From the NCBI RefSeq assembly GCF_039535475.1, contig NZ_BAAAXG010000026.1, positions 186,001 through 250,000 on the forward strand: 64,000 bases of DNA, given 5' to 3'. The position numbers and the translations under genes were made by a program. Positions within the stretch are counted from its first letter, which is position 1. Every line of letters starts with the position of its first letter. The stretch is from Streptomyces showdoensis (lineage in GTDB: Bacteria; Actinomycetota; Actinomycetes; Streptomycetales; Streptomycetaceae). Of this stretch, positions 20,142 through 28,745 are shown piece by piece. A model generated the notes under the pieces. The model worked only from the letters and a program-made list of their open reading frames with translations. It had not been told where the DNA came from and did not search any database.

Positions 20142-23100
20142 CTACCCCTCCGTCCCGCTCCACGCCCACCACGGCGGCGCGATCCGGCGCCGGTCCGCCC
20201 GGGAGAGCCGGTCGGGCCGCTGCCGCGGGTTCGCCTCGACCTCGGCGAGGAGGGTCCTGGTGCGTTCCACGTCCGCCCAGTCGAGGGGTGTCAGGGCGGC
20301 GTCGAGCCGGCGCCACTGTCCGGCCGCGGAGCGCAGCACGGTGGTGGCACGGCCGGTCCGGCCCATCAGGTAGAGGACGGCGCCCTGGGCGTGCAGCGCG
20401 CGGGCCGCGGTGACCGTGCCGGGGACCTCGCCGCGGGCGGTGCGGGCGTCCTCGGCGGCGCGCTGGTAGGCGGTGAGCGCGTCGGCGAGCTGGCCGTCCC
20501 GGGAGGCCTCGCTCATCTGGAGCCGGACCCAGCCCAGTTGCAGCCACACCTCCGCGCGGGGGCCGGGTTCGCGCGCGCCGCGGACGGCCTGGTCGAGGAG
20601 GTGGCGGCTCTCGTACAGGTCGGGCAGGAAGCCCGCGCGGTCGAAGCGCAGGGCGAGCACGCTGCCGATGAGGACCCGCGCCCGGGAACGGGCGGGATCG
20701 GCGGCGGGCAGGCAGGTGAGGGCCTCGCGGAGCACGGACTCGGCCCGGTCGACGGGTTCGGTGCCGGTCCCGGCGGCGGCGCGGCGCATCAGGGACTCGC
20801 CCCAGGTCATCAGGAGCCGGCCGCGCTGTTCGCCCTCGGCGGGGGTGAGCAGGGTGGCCTGTTCGTACGCCTGGTCGGCGGCCGGGCCGTCGCCGGTGGC
20901 CTCGTACAGCCGGGCCCTGGCGGTGGTCCAGCGCAGCCGCAGCGCGAGGGAGTCGCCCAGCAGCGGCTCGGCCCGGTCGAGCGCGTCGGCGACCGCCCCG
21001 GGCGGCGAGGCGGCGAGGTGGAGGGCGTCGGCCAGGTCGAGCAGGACCGGGCCGCTCTCCTGGAGGGCCAGCGCGGCGGTGAACGCGGCCGCGGCGGCCG
21101 TCCCGTCGCCGCGGGCGAGCAGCAGCCGTCCCCGGCGCACGAGGAGGGCGGGGCGGTGACCGTCCGGCCAGCCGGTCGCGTCCGGGGCGGCCCCCGGCTC
21201 CGTGCCGAGCGCGGCGAGGGCCGCGTCCAGGTGGGCGGCCTCGCCCGTGTGCCGCCACAGGGCGTGGTGGGCGGCGGCCTGTTCGAGGCGGGCCTCCGCC
21301 CAGGGGGCACCGCCGGGCGGGGTCAGCTCTCCGGCCCGTACGAGCTCGGCCACGGCCCGGGTGAGCAGCTCCCGGCGCTGTCCCGCGTCCCGTGCGGCGA
21401 GGGTGCCGGCCTGCGCGTACAGCGTCTGGCCGAGGACGAGGAGGGCGCCGGCGGTGTCCTCGGAGGCGCCGGCCCGGTCGGCCGGGTCCTCGCCGCCCAG
21501 GGCGGCCTCGGCCAGCTCGCGGGCGGCGGCGAGCAGCGAGGGGTCGGACTGGGCGCGCCACTGGTCGAGCAGGCGGCGGGCGCGGACGAGCGGGTCGGGG
21601 GTGACGAGGTCGGGCTGATAGAAGCGCAGCACGCGCGCGGGGATGCGGGCGAAGAGCTCCGTCCCGGCGTCGGCCGGTTCCTCGGCCTCCTCCCCCGGTC
21701 CGACGGTGCCGGCCGGCTCCTCCTCGGTGCCGTGTCCGGCGAGGCGGGCGGCGGCGAGGGCCGGGAAGTTGCGCATGCCCTGGCCGAAGTTGCGCTCGAC
21801 GAACTCGGAGACGTGCTTCAGGACGAGCGCGGCGGCGCCCCGGTCGAGCGAGCCGAGCAGATGCTCCTGGACGGTCCGGGGGTAGCTGAAGCAGGGGTAC
21901 GGGGTGGGCCCGGGCAGCCGTCGCAGCAATCCGCTGAGCAGCACCTCCGCCAGCTCCATGGGGCCGGTGTCGGGGAGCATGGCGCGCTGCACGAGCTGCA
22001 TCACGGGCAGGGCGAGCGGGGCGGCGGCGAGGTGGACCGCGAGCCGTACCGCGCCCGGGGAGGCGCCCGCGCGGAAGGCGCGCAGGAGCTCCTCGTCGCC
22101 GCGCCGGGCGGTCCTGGCCGCGCCGGCGCCCGGGGGGCGCGCGGGCTCGGGGCCCATCCGGGCGGCCCAGCCGCGGACCGGGCCGCCGCCGTGTCCGGTG
22201 AGCAGCCGGGCCCAGGAGGCGAAGGCCTCGGGGGTGGGGGTGAGCACGGGCACGGCCCGCAGGTCGGGGGCGACCGGCTCCCAGGGGGCCTCGTCGGGCT
22301 CGAAGCGCGGCTGCCCGCCGGGGGCGGCGGGGCGCAGCAGGGTGCCTGGTTCGACGGGCAGGGCGGTGCGGGACCAGAGGCGGGGCGGCAGCGGCTGGAC
22401 GAGGGCGAGCGGGGACTGGCGGGGCCACTGGTGGATGAGCCGCTGGGCGGCGCCGCGCTGCCAGAGGGGGCCCACGCAGTCGCTGACGATGAGGGTGAGG
22501 CGGCGGCCGGTCGGGTCGTGCAGCTGGTCTCCGGGGCGCAGCCGCGGCCGGCCGTCGGGGTCGGAGGTGGTGGTGACGAGCGGCGGGCCCTCGCCGGTGT
22601 CGTGGAGGCGGTGCACCTGGACGTCCCGGAAGGCGCCGGACTGCTGGCAGGCCTGGCGCAGTTCCTCGACCATCCGGGTCCACACGACCATGGCGGGGCC
22701 GGTGTCCATGAGGAGCTGGATGTCGGGGCGCCGGCCCGCGGCGGGGCGGAGCACCGGCGTGAGGATGCCGGAGGCTGCGCTGTGCTCGGCGGTGGCGTCC
22801 TCGTCCAGCCGTCCCTCGCCGGGCCGGGTCGGGAAGAGGGCGGCGTAGTGGCGCAGCGGGCGCAGCGCCTTCTGCAGGCCGAGGAGTCCGGGCAGCGCGT
22901 TCGCCCCGGGGGCGCGGACGGGGAGGGCGGCGCCGGAGCGCACGGCGGCCCCGCCGGTGCCGCCGCGGCCCGTGCTGTCGTAGCGCATCCGCAGGTCGAC
23001 GGTCTCGGTGGCGCGGGCCGGCGGGTCGGTGGGGACGGGTGGTGTCCGCGGGACGGTGGCGGTGTCCTCGCCGGTGGCCTGATCCGTATGGTCCTCGGGG

Positions 23101-23276
23101 TGTCCGGGCAGCGCGGGGCCGGGCGGCCGGCCCTCCGGCCGCTCCTCCGGGTCGGCCCGCGGCAGCCACTGGGCGAGCCAGACGGCGTCCGCGACCTCCT
23201 CGGCGGTCGGGTCCTGGCCGCCGGCCCGCATTCTGCGGGTGAGTTCTTCCAGGTGCATCCGGCTCGTCCGGTGCAT
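20142..23276 (-). CDS. SAV_2336-type protein: vWA-like domain plus TPR region
   Basis: 1044 aa. The N-terminal about 130 residues are variable and Pro-rich. At about 185-330 is a degenerate von Willebrand A fold: PDIQLLMDTGPAMVVW replaces the DxSxS MIDAS strand, followed by VQVHRLHDTGEG and RLTLIVSDCVGPLW. The C-terminal half (about 560-1030) is helical repeats with LLVLGQTLYAQAG-type TPR signatures. This family is the vWA partner of MoxR ATPases in the ternary vWA-MoxR-VMAP conflict systems described by Aravind and colleagues. GAGGTGA precedes the ATG, and the gene starts 7 nt after the MoxR stop, so the two are coupled. Confidence 0.85.
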   Translation of the reverse strand: MHRTSRMHLEELTRRMRAGGQDPTAEEVADAVWLAQWLPRADPEERPEGRPPGPALPGHPEDHTDQATGEDTATVPRTPPVPTDPPARATETVDLRMRYDSTGRGGTGGAAVRSGAALPVRAPGANALPGLLGLQKALRPLRHYAALFPTRPGEGRLDEDATAEHSAASGILTPVLRPAAGRRPDIQLLMDTGPAMVVWTRMVEELRQACQQSGAFRDVQVHRLHDTGEGPPLVTTTSDPDGRPRLRPGDQLHDPTGRRLTLIVSDCVGPLWQRGAAQRLIHQWPRQSPLALVQPLPPRLWSRTALPVEPGTLLRPAAPGGQPRFEPDEAPWEPVAPDLRAVPVLTPTPEAFASWARLLTGHGGGPVRGWAARMGPEPARPPGAGAARTARRGDEELLRAFRAGASPGAVRLAVHLAAAPLALPVMQLVQRAMLPDTGPMELAEVLLSGLLRRLPGPTPYPCFSYPRTVQEHLLGSLDRGAAALVLKHVSEFVERNFGQGMRNFPALAAARLAGHGTEEEPAGTVGPGEEAEEPADAGTELFARIPARVLRFYQPDLVTPDPLVRARRLLDQWRAQSDPSLLAAARELAEAALGGEDPADRAGASEDTAGALLVLGQTLYAQAGTLAARDAGQRRELLTRAVAELVRAGELTPPGGAPWAEARLEQAAAHHALWRHTGEAAHLDAALAALGTEPGAAPDATGWPDGHRPALLVRRGRLLLARGDGTAAAAAFTAALALQESGPVLLDLADALHLAASPPGAVADALDRAEPLLGDSLALRLRWTTARARLYEATGDGPAADQAYEQATLLTPAEGEQRGRLLMTWGESLMRRAAAGTGTEPVDRAESVLREALTCLPAADPARSRARVLIGSVLALRFDRAGFLPDLYESRHLLDQAVRGAREPGPRAEVWLQLGWVRLQMSEASRDGQLADALTAYQRAAEDARTARGEVPGTVTAARALHAQGAVLYLMGRTGRATTVLRSAAGQWRRLDAALTPLDWADVERTRTLLAEVEANPRQRPDRLSRADRRRIAPPWWAWSGTEG

Positions 23277-23283
23277 CCGGCCA

Positions 23284-24300
23284 TCACCTCGGCTGATCGA
23301 GCGGCTGCATGAGCATGTCCGCGATGCGTTCCCGGGTCACCCGCTCGGTGCGGGGGGCGTGCTGGGTCAGGTAGAGGGCGTTGAGCAGCTGGTCGGTGGC
23401 GATGACCTCGCCGGGCTCCCGGTCGAGGAAGCGGTCGACGAGGCCGGGTTCGGCCGCGGCGGCGTCGGGGCCGAGGTGGGCCTCGATCATGGCGCCGAGC
23501 TGCTCCTCGCCGGGGGCTTCGAGCTCCAGCCGGATGCAGCGGCGCAACAGGGCGGCGGGGAAGTCCCGTTCGCCGTTGGAGGTGAGGACGATGAACGGGA
23601 AGGTGGTGCAGCGGACCCGGCCGCCGTACACGGGCACCTTGCGTCCGTCGTCGGTGAGCACCTCCACGACCGGTTCGCGGTCGGCGAGCCGCTCCAGCTC
23701 GGGGATGGCGAACTCGCCCTCCTCCAGGGCGTTCAGCAGGTCGTTGGGCAGGTCGAGGTCGCTCTTGTCGAGCTCGTCGATGAGCAGCACGCGGGGCAGC
23801 TCGGAGGGGAGCAGCGCGGTGCCGAGCGGGCCGAGCCGGAGGTACGAGCCGATGCCGGCCGGACTCGCGGCGGCGGGGGCGGCGTCCCCCGCGTCGGCGC
23901 GGGCGCGCTCCAGCTGGACGTCCTGGAGGCGGCCGATGGCGTCGTAGCGGTAGAGCCCGTCCTGGAGGGTGGTGCGGCTGACGATGGGCCAGCGCAGGAC
24001 CCGGCCGAGGCCGAGCTCGTGGGCGACGGCGTGGGCGAGGGTGGACTTGCCGGTGCCGGGGTTGCCGGTGACCAGGAGCGGGCGGCGCAGGTAGAGGGCG
24101 GCGTTGACGGCGTCGGTCTCGGCGGGCCGGGGGTGGTGGTTCTGGACCAGCCTGCGGCGCACGCCGAGCCGCCGGTCGGAGCCGGCCAGGGTGTCGTCGG
24201 CGCCTCCGGCGGAGAAGTCGCGCCAGGGCGGCGGGGCGGGCAGCCGCCGTATCTCGTCGTGCGGATGGCCGGCACCACGGTAGATCCGCCAATCGTTCAC
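23284..24300 (-). CDS. MoxR-family AAA+ ATPase
   Basis: 338 aa. A helix-rich N-terminus is followed by the AAA+ core: Walker A LLVTGNPGTGKSTLAHAVA, Walker B RVLLIDELDKSDLDLPNDL with the GEF-type insert (LEEGEFAIPEL), sensor 1 FIVLTSNGERDFPAAL and arginine-finger region LLRRCIRLEL. MoxR ATPases work with vWA proteins to remodel partner complexes, and here the vWA-like SAV_2336 protein follows directly. The GTG at 24300 has AGGAGGAG 6 nt upstream; its first bases overlap the stop of a collagen-like open frame (GTGA). Confidence 0.93.
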   Translation of the reverse strand: MNDWRIYRGAGHPHDEIRRLPAPPPWRDFSAGGADDTLAGSDRRLGVRRRLVQNHHPRPAETDAVNAALYLRRPLLVTGNPGTGKSTLAHAVAHELGLGRVLRWPIVSRTTLQDGLYRYDAIGRLQDVQLERARADAGDAAPAAASPAGIGSYLRLGPLGTALLPSELPRVLLIDELDKSDLDLPNDLLNALEEGEFAIPELERLADREPVVEVLTDDGRKVPVYGGRVRCTTFPFIVLTSNGERDFPAALLRRCIRLELEAPGEEQLGAMIEAHLGPDAAAAEPGLVDRFLDREPGEVIATDQLLNALYLTQHAPRTERVTRERIADMLMQPLDQPR

Positions 24301-24662
24301 GCCTGACTCCTCCTGGCAGTGGTGATGTCGCCGGCCTCCTCGAAGGTACCGTTCGACCGGCTGGTCTGCCGACGTTCAATCCAGTCCGGTGATGGGCGAG
24401 TTGGGGCGGAGCGCGGGGGCGGGCGTGAGATCCCGCGCGCGGGGCGCGTGCTCCGGTGCGCCGGGTTCCGGGTCCGGCCCTTCGGGCCCTTCAGATCCGT
24501 CAGACCTGTGGGACCCGTCAGACCTGTGGGACCCGTCAGACCCGTGGGACCTGTGGGACTCTTCCGGCCTGTCCGGCCCGTCAGACCTCGTCGGCCCGTC
24601 CGGCCCGTCAGACGCGTCAGGCCCGGCTGGTCCATCCGGCCCGTCACGCCCGTCAGGCCCAT
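24297..24662 (-). other. open frame with collagen-like Gly-x-Thr repeats between VMAP and moxR genes
   Basis: The 406-bp gap between the trypsin-VMAP stop and the MoxR start holds a 121-codon minus-strand frame from ATG 24662 to TGA 24297. It reads GLTGRTGRK, PTGPTGLTGPTGLTGPTG and similar triplets, then an ordinary tail. Its stop overlaps the MoxR GTG, as in coupled genes. No good ribosome-binding site precedes the ATG, and the repeats are open in several frames on both strands, so it may be a tandem-repeat spacer rather than a gene. Confidence 0.3.
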
Positions 24663-24700
24663 CGGGGGCGTCAGGCCCCGCCGGCCCGTCCGGAGCGCGG
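24497..24700. repeat. 18-bp/9-bp tandem repeat array
   Basis: Three near-identical 18-bp units (CAGACCTGTGGGACCCGT at 24501-24518, 24519-24536, and a variant at 24537-24554) run into a longer, degenerate 9-bp periodic tract of CCGTCAGGC-like units to about 24700. It looks like a variable-number tandem repeat. Confidence 0.85.
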
Positions 24701-24706
24701 CGGCGC

Positions 24707-26842
24707 TCACCGGTCGCCCTCGCCGAGCAGCGGCGGCCCCTGGAGGAGATCGTCGAAGGGCGGCCGGTCCGGGGGGTCGTAGAGCACGGCCAGGTCCTCG
24801 GCCCAGGCGTGCTCGGACCGCTCGGCCGGGTCGGCCTCCGCGTCGGCGACCCGCATCCGCAGGGTGCGCACCGGCTGGTGCAGGCCCTCGGCGGAGTCGG
24901 CCTTCGCCAGCAGTTCGCCGACCTTGGTGTGGAACTCGGCGCAGTCGCCGTGGTCGCGCGCTCCGTGCCGCCAGAGGGCGATGGGGTGTCCGGCGGCGAG
25001 CGCCACGTCCATCGCGCGGTGGCCGTCGCCGCCGCCGACCCGGCCGCAGTAGACGGGCACGCTGCCGTCGACGACCCCGCCGAGCCGCTCGTAGGCCCCC
25101 ATCCGGCTCTCCCTGCGGACGTGCGGGGCGTGTGCCTCGCTGCCCGCGGCGAGGACCTCGGCGCGCAGCGGCACGGCCCGCAGGGGCCCGCCCTCGCTGC
25201 CGCGCCAGCGCTGCCGCCACTCGGGCGAGGGCGGGTGGTGGCTGCGCTGCCGGTCCCTCAGGACGACGATCCGGCGCTGGCCGAGCGGGAGGGAGCGCTC
25301 GCCGAAGTGCTCCTCCTCGGGCGTGAGCCGCCAGGTGTCGAGCGGCAGGTCGAACAGCTCGCGCGGCAGCACCACTTCGACGGCGGCCAGATGGTCCCCG
25401 CTGTCGCCGCGCCGGAGGGCGTCCACGAGCGGGGCGCGCAGGGTGTCCTGGAGGTGGTCGCGGGTCACCCCGTCGTCCTTGCCGCTCAGCGGGCTGACCG
25501 TGTGCCCGTCGAAGAGGAGCATCATGCGCCAGGTGTAGCGCTGCGGGACGGACCACGGGACGGCGTCGACCTCGATGCGCACGTCGGCACGGGCCCCGGC
25601 CTCCCGCGCGGGGCGGCCGACGGGCTCCGTGGAACCGGTGGGTCCCGCATGGTCCGTGTGCGTCGCGTCGTCCGCGTCGGCGCCGCCCGTCCGGGGCGCC
25701 TCGGGGTCGAGGAGGCCGGCGATCTCCTCCTGGACGGCCCCGTGGGCGCCGCCGGACTCGTCGGCGATCCAGTCCTCCAGCCGCTGGAGGCCCTCCATGC
25801 CCGGCCCGGAGCCGTACCGGTCGGTGAGGTGCCGGACGATCTGCGCGGCGTAGAGGAGGACGGCGTCGAGCCCGAGGTCGGTGGTGCCGGGCCGGTTCTC
25901 CTGCTGGGTGGCGTGGAGTTCGTGCAGCAGGCCCACGCCGTCGCGCCAGGTGCGGGCGTCGGCCTCCAGGACGGCCTGGTAGTCCGGGTGCAGGACCCGG
26001 CGCTTGACCGCGTCGACGAGCGCCATGACCTCGCCGGGGCCGGTGGGCGGCGGGAGTTCGGCGAAGCGGCCGTAGAGCTGGGCGCGGCGGACGGGGCTGA
26101 CGCCCCGCGCGGTGGCGGGCCACAGCTCCATCTGGGCGGCGGTCCAGGTGCGGCCCCCGCGCGGGGAGCGGAAACGGGCGAGGTGGTGGCGGTCGTGGGC
26201 GCGCAGCACCTCGTGGAGGATCTCGCCGCCGGGCACGTCGTGGAGCTCGCGCAGGGCGGTGAGCGGAACGGCGGCGCCCTCGTCGCGGCCGCGGCCCTTG
26301 TTGACCCCGATGACCGCGCCGCGGCGCAGGTCGACGACGGGGCCCCCGGAGACGCCTTCCACGGGGAGGCTCCAGCGCAGCAGGAGGGCGCCGCCGTCGA
26401 CGGCGTGGGCCTCTCCCTCGGCGTGCCGGATCCGGACCTCGCCGGTCTGCCGGGACCAGCCGTGCAGGCTGATCGGGGTCGGGGTGGTGGGCGGGCGCTC
26501 ACTGAGCCGGACGCAGGCGGCGGCCTGGGCGTCGGGGACGTGGACGAGGGCGAGGTCGGGGAAGTCCCAGCGGGCCGGGACCTCTTCGGGCGTGGCGGGG
26601 CGGGGCTTGGCCAGCACGACGCGGCCCGTGGTCTCGCCGCCCTCCCAGGTGATGCCGACGGCCGGCTCGTCCCTCCACACCGCGCTCCCCCCTTTCGCCA
26701 CGACGTGGGCGCAGGTCAGCACCCAGCCGGGGGCGATGAAGAAGCCCGTGCCCCAGTACGGGTCGCCGTGCGGGTCATACCCGCCACCGGGAGCGGCGAT
26801 GCGTACGAGTGCGGGGCGCACGAGAGCGTCGAAGGAGCTCAT
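24707..26842 (-). CDS. trypsin-like serine protease with C-terminal VMAP domain
   Basis: 711 aa. Residues about 1-220 are a trypsin-fold protease with all three catalytic residues visible: His in VLTCAHVVAKGG, Asp in FPDLALVHVPD, Ser in VEGVSGGPVVDLR. There is no signal peptide, so it acts in the cytosol. A helical middle (about 230-430) is followed by a VMAP-type C-terminal domain (from about VRIEVDAVPW through PLDTWRLTPE). VMAP proteins are the third partner of vWA-MoxR ternary systems and are thought to carry out the effector step. The ATG overlaps the stop of the upstream CU044_2847 gene (ATGA), indicating strict co-expression. Confidence 0.88.
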   Translation of the reverse strand: MSSFDALVRPALVRIAAPGGGYDPHGDPYWGTGFFIAPGWVLTCAHVVAKGGSAVWRDEPAVGITWEGGETTGRVVLAKPRPATPEEVPARWDFPDLALVHVPDAQAAACVRLSERPPTTPTPISLHGWSRQTGEVRIRHAEGEAHAVDGGALLLRWSLPVEGVSGGPVVDLRRGAVIGVNKGRGRDEGAAVPLTALRELHDVPGGEILHEVLRAHDRHHLARFRSPRGGRTWTAAQMELWPATARGVSPVRRAQLYGRFAELPPPTGPGEVMALVDAVKRRVLHPDYQAVLEADARTWRDGVGLLHELHATQQENRPGTTDLGLDAVLLYAAQIVRHLTDRYGSGPGMEGLQRLEDWIADESGGAHGAVQEEIAGLLDPEAPRTGGADADDATHTDHAGPTGSTEPVGRPAREAGARADVRIEVDAVPWSVPQRYTWRMMLLFDGHTVSPLSGKDDGVTRDHLQDTLRAPLVDALRRGDSGDHLAAVEVVLPRELFDLPLDTWRLTPEEEHFGERSLPLGQRRIVVLRDRQRSHHPPSPEWRQRWRGSEGGPLRAVPLRAEVLAAGSEAHAPHVRRESRMGAYERLGGVVDGSVPVYCGRVGGGDGHRAMDVALAAGHPIALWRHGARDHGDCAEFHTKVGELLAKADSAEGLHQPVRTLRMRVADAEADPAERSEHAWAEDLAVLYDPPDRPPFDDLLQGPPLLGEGDR

Positions 26843-27381
26843 GCCGCGCCATCGGCCGCCGTGGGCCGCAGGGGGCCGGTGTCGGGGGCGTGTTGCGGAG
26901 CGTGTTGCGGGGCGGTCCGCGGGCCGCTCTCCGGAGCGTTCCCCGGAGCGTTCCCCGAGGCGTTCCCCGAAGAGTCCCCTGGGACGCTCCCCGAGGCGTT
27001 CTCCGGGGAGGCGGCGGGCGGGGGCACGGATCCGGCGGGCGCGGGGCCGGGTTCGGTCCAGGTGAGGGAGACGTTGACGGAGGCCTTGCCGCCGCCGTCG
27101 GCGAGGACCCCGATCACCTTGCCCGCCTGCGCGGAGAGTTCGATGCCGAAGCTGACGGCGACCTCGACGGGCGACTGCGGGTCGATGCCCGCGCGCAGCG
27201 AGCCGACCACCCCGCGCACCACGTCGGTGAGGCCGCCCGCCATGGACACGACCCGGTCGCCGATGCTCCCGATGCCGGTGTCCTGGAAGCCGGTGCCCCG
27301 GTCCAGTTCCTCCGCGGCGCTGATCCGGGCCCAGACGGGCGTCCCGTCGTCCAGTCGAATGCGAGCGATTCCATGCGTCAC
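26839..27381 (-). CDS. CU044_2847 family protein (trypsin-co-occurring domain 1, Trypco1)
   Basis: 180 aa, GTG start. The first about 105 residues have the family pattern: IARIRLDDGTPVWARIS, a helix with DTGIGSIGDRV, and a strand pair VEVAVSFGIELSAQAGKVIGVLADGG. This small domain occurs next to trypsin-like proteases in these conflict loci and is proposed to be their co-factor or substrate. Residues about 110-180 are low complexity (ASGNAPGNAPE, APQHAPQHAP). It is the first gene of the 12-kb minus-strand block, so the operon promoter should lie at 27382-27480. Confidence 0.85.
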   Translation of the reverse strand: MTHGIARIRLDDGTPVWARISAAEELDRGTGFQDTGIGSIGDRVVSMAGGLTDVVRGVVGSLRAGIDPQSPVEVAVSFGIELSAQAGKVIGVLADGGGKASVNVSLTWTEPGPAPAGSVPPPAASPENASGSVPGDSSGNASGNAPGNAPESGPRTAPQHAPQHAPDTGPLRPTAADGAA

Positions 27382-27486
27382 AGCGGCCCCCGCTCCCCGA
27401 AACGATGATGAAGAAGGCTAGTGCGTGGTGCGGAGGAGGAACAGGGGACGCCATGGAGCCGTCCGGGCACGGCCTATTCTGATCGC

Positions 27487-27672
27487 ATGTACTTCACCGA
27501 CCGTGGCATCGAGGAACTGGAGAAGCGGCGAGGCGAGGAAGAGGTCACTTTCGAGTGGCTCGCCGAGCAGCTGCGGACCTTCGTCGACCTGAACCCCGAC
27601 TTCGAGGTGCCCGTCGAGCGCCTCGCGACCTGGCTGGCCCGTCTCGACGACGAAGACGACGACGAAGACTGA
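27487..27672 (+). CDS. DUF6104 family small protein
   Basis: 61 aa, beginning MYFTDRGIEELEKRRG and ending in a run of acidic residues (DDEDDDED). This is a very conserved small cytosolic protein of streptomycetes with unknown role, which I recognise by sequence. A TATTCT -10 hexamer at 27475-27480 lies 6 nt before the ATG and no ribosome-binding site is present, so the mRNA is probably leaderless. It is divergent from the conflict operon. Confidence 0.85.
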   Translation: MYFTDRGIEELEKRRGEEEVTFEWLAEQLRTFVDLNPDFEVPVERLATWLARLDDEDDDED

Positions 27673-27716
27673 CGCCGACCGACGAGGAATGAGGGACCGG
27701 TCGGCGGGCCCGCCGG

Positions 27717-28538
27717 TCAGGCGGCGTCGCCGCGCAGCCGGTCGTAGGCGAGCCCGAGGGCTCCGTGGGCGACCAGGAGCACACCGGCCGTCGTCCAGCC
27801 GCCGCTGCGGCGGCCGATCCCCCAGGCGAGCAGCGGCACTCCGGCCGCGAGCTGGGCCGCGCCCAGGAGGCGGGCCTTCGGGCCGCGCAGGTACGGGCCG
27901 AGGCGGCCGCCCTCCACGGCGTCGAGCTCGGCGCGCACGGCGTCGCGCCAGCCGTGCCATTCGAGGGCTTCCGCGCCCTGGACGCGGGCGACGGAGCGGA
28001 GCCGGTCGGCGCTCTCGCCGGGGGCGAGGCCGGTGGGCAGGGCGAGTCCGACGCGCGCGAGGACGGCGGTGATGCCGACGAGCCGGGTGTCGGCGTCGGC
28101 GTCCGGGTCGGGCCGGGTGAGCGGTTCGAGGGCCTGGACGTCGAGGACCGGGTCGAGGCCGAGGCGGGCGGCGAAGGTGCGCATGGCCTCGTCCTCGCCG
28201 ACGGGGGTCCCGTCGGCGAGCCAGGTGTAGCCGACGGTGCGCCGGAATCCGGCCGCGAGGGTGATCCCGGCGCGTTCCGCGTCCCACCACAGGGCGAGGA
28301 CGGGCCAGGTGGCGGCGGAGACGGCGAGGGCGGTGGCCCAGCCGGTGACGACGCGTTCGACGGGCTCGCCGTCGTCGAGCCAGGGCTTGCCCTCCGGTAC
28401 GAGGACGCTCCACTCGGGTCCCGCGGGGGCGAGGAGCAGCCGCTCCCTCAGCAGCTGGGCCGGCGGGCGGACCGCCGGGGGCTCGGCACGGCAGAGCAGC
28501 AGCGCTCCGGCGGGGCGGGGTCCCGAAGTGGCGTTCAT
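27717..28538 (-). CDS. uncharacterised protein with two C-terminal membrane helices
   Basis: 273 aa from ATG 28538; the longer frame upstream lies antisense to the DUF4097 gene and is discarded. The N-terminal part has a LLAPAGPEWSVLVPEGKPW segment and a helix with TALAVSAATWPVLALWW, followed by a helical middle. Residues about 225-270 form two hydrophobic segments (LLGAAQLAAGVPLLAWGIG and TTAGVLLVAHGALGLAY), suggesting membrane association. I do not recognise a family with certainty. The 3' end faces DUF6104. Confidence 0.75.
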   Translation of the reverse strand: MNATSGPRPAGALLLCRAEPPAVRPPAQLLRERLLLAPAGPEWSVLVPEGKPWLDDGEPVERVVTGWATALAVSAATWPVLALWWDAERAGITLAAGFRRTVGYTWLADGTPVGEDEAMRTFAARLGLDPVLDVQALEPLTRPDPDADADTRLVGITAVLARVGLALPTGLAPGESADRLRSVARVQGAEALEWHGWRDAVRAELDAVEGGRLGPYLRGPKARLLGAAQLAAGVPLLAWGIGRRSGGWTTAGVLLVAHGALGLAYDRLRGDAA

Positions 28539-28638
28539 GGCCCCTACGCTAGGCCAATTTGTCCAAGTATCGCGCCACATGCCCACCCCTGCCCCGCCCT
28601 CGGGTCCCCCGACGACCCCTGTCAGGGGTGATTCGGGG

Positions 28639-28698
28639 TTGACGTGACCCGACCGCGATATATCGTGTCTATCGAGAGACGCGATATGTTGCGTCGTC
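28639..28698 (+). promoter_or_regulatory. promoter with overlapping palindromes for the DUF4097-padR operon
   Basis: TTGACG (28639-28644), 16 bp, TATCGT (28661-28666) resembles a vegetative promoter. The perfect palindrome CGATATATCG (28656-28665) covers the -10, and a second inverted repeat GACGC-N8-GCGTC follows at 28678-28695; GCGATAT occurs in both. These are good sites for the PadR regulator encoded downstream. Confidence 0.55.
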
Positions 28699-28745
28699 TC
28701 GCGGCTCGTCCGGAGCCGCCAGTCCGCACACGGGAGGCCAGCACC

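Noticed and set aside
24389..27421. 1010-codon plus-strand frame with collagen-like Gly-Pro-Ser repeats
   Set aside because: Runs antisense through the trypsin-VMAP and Trypco1 genes; the repeat portion is the tandem array and the rest is shadow sequence.
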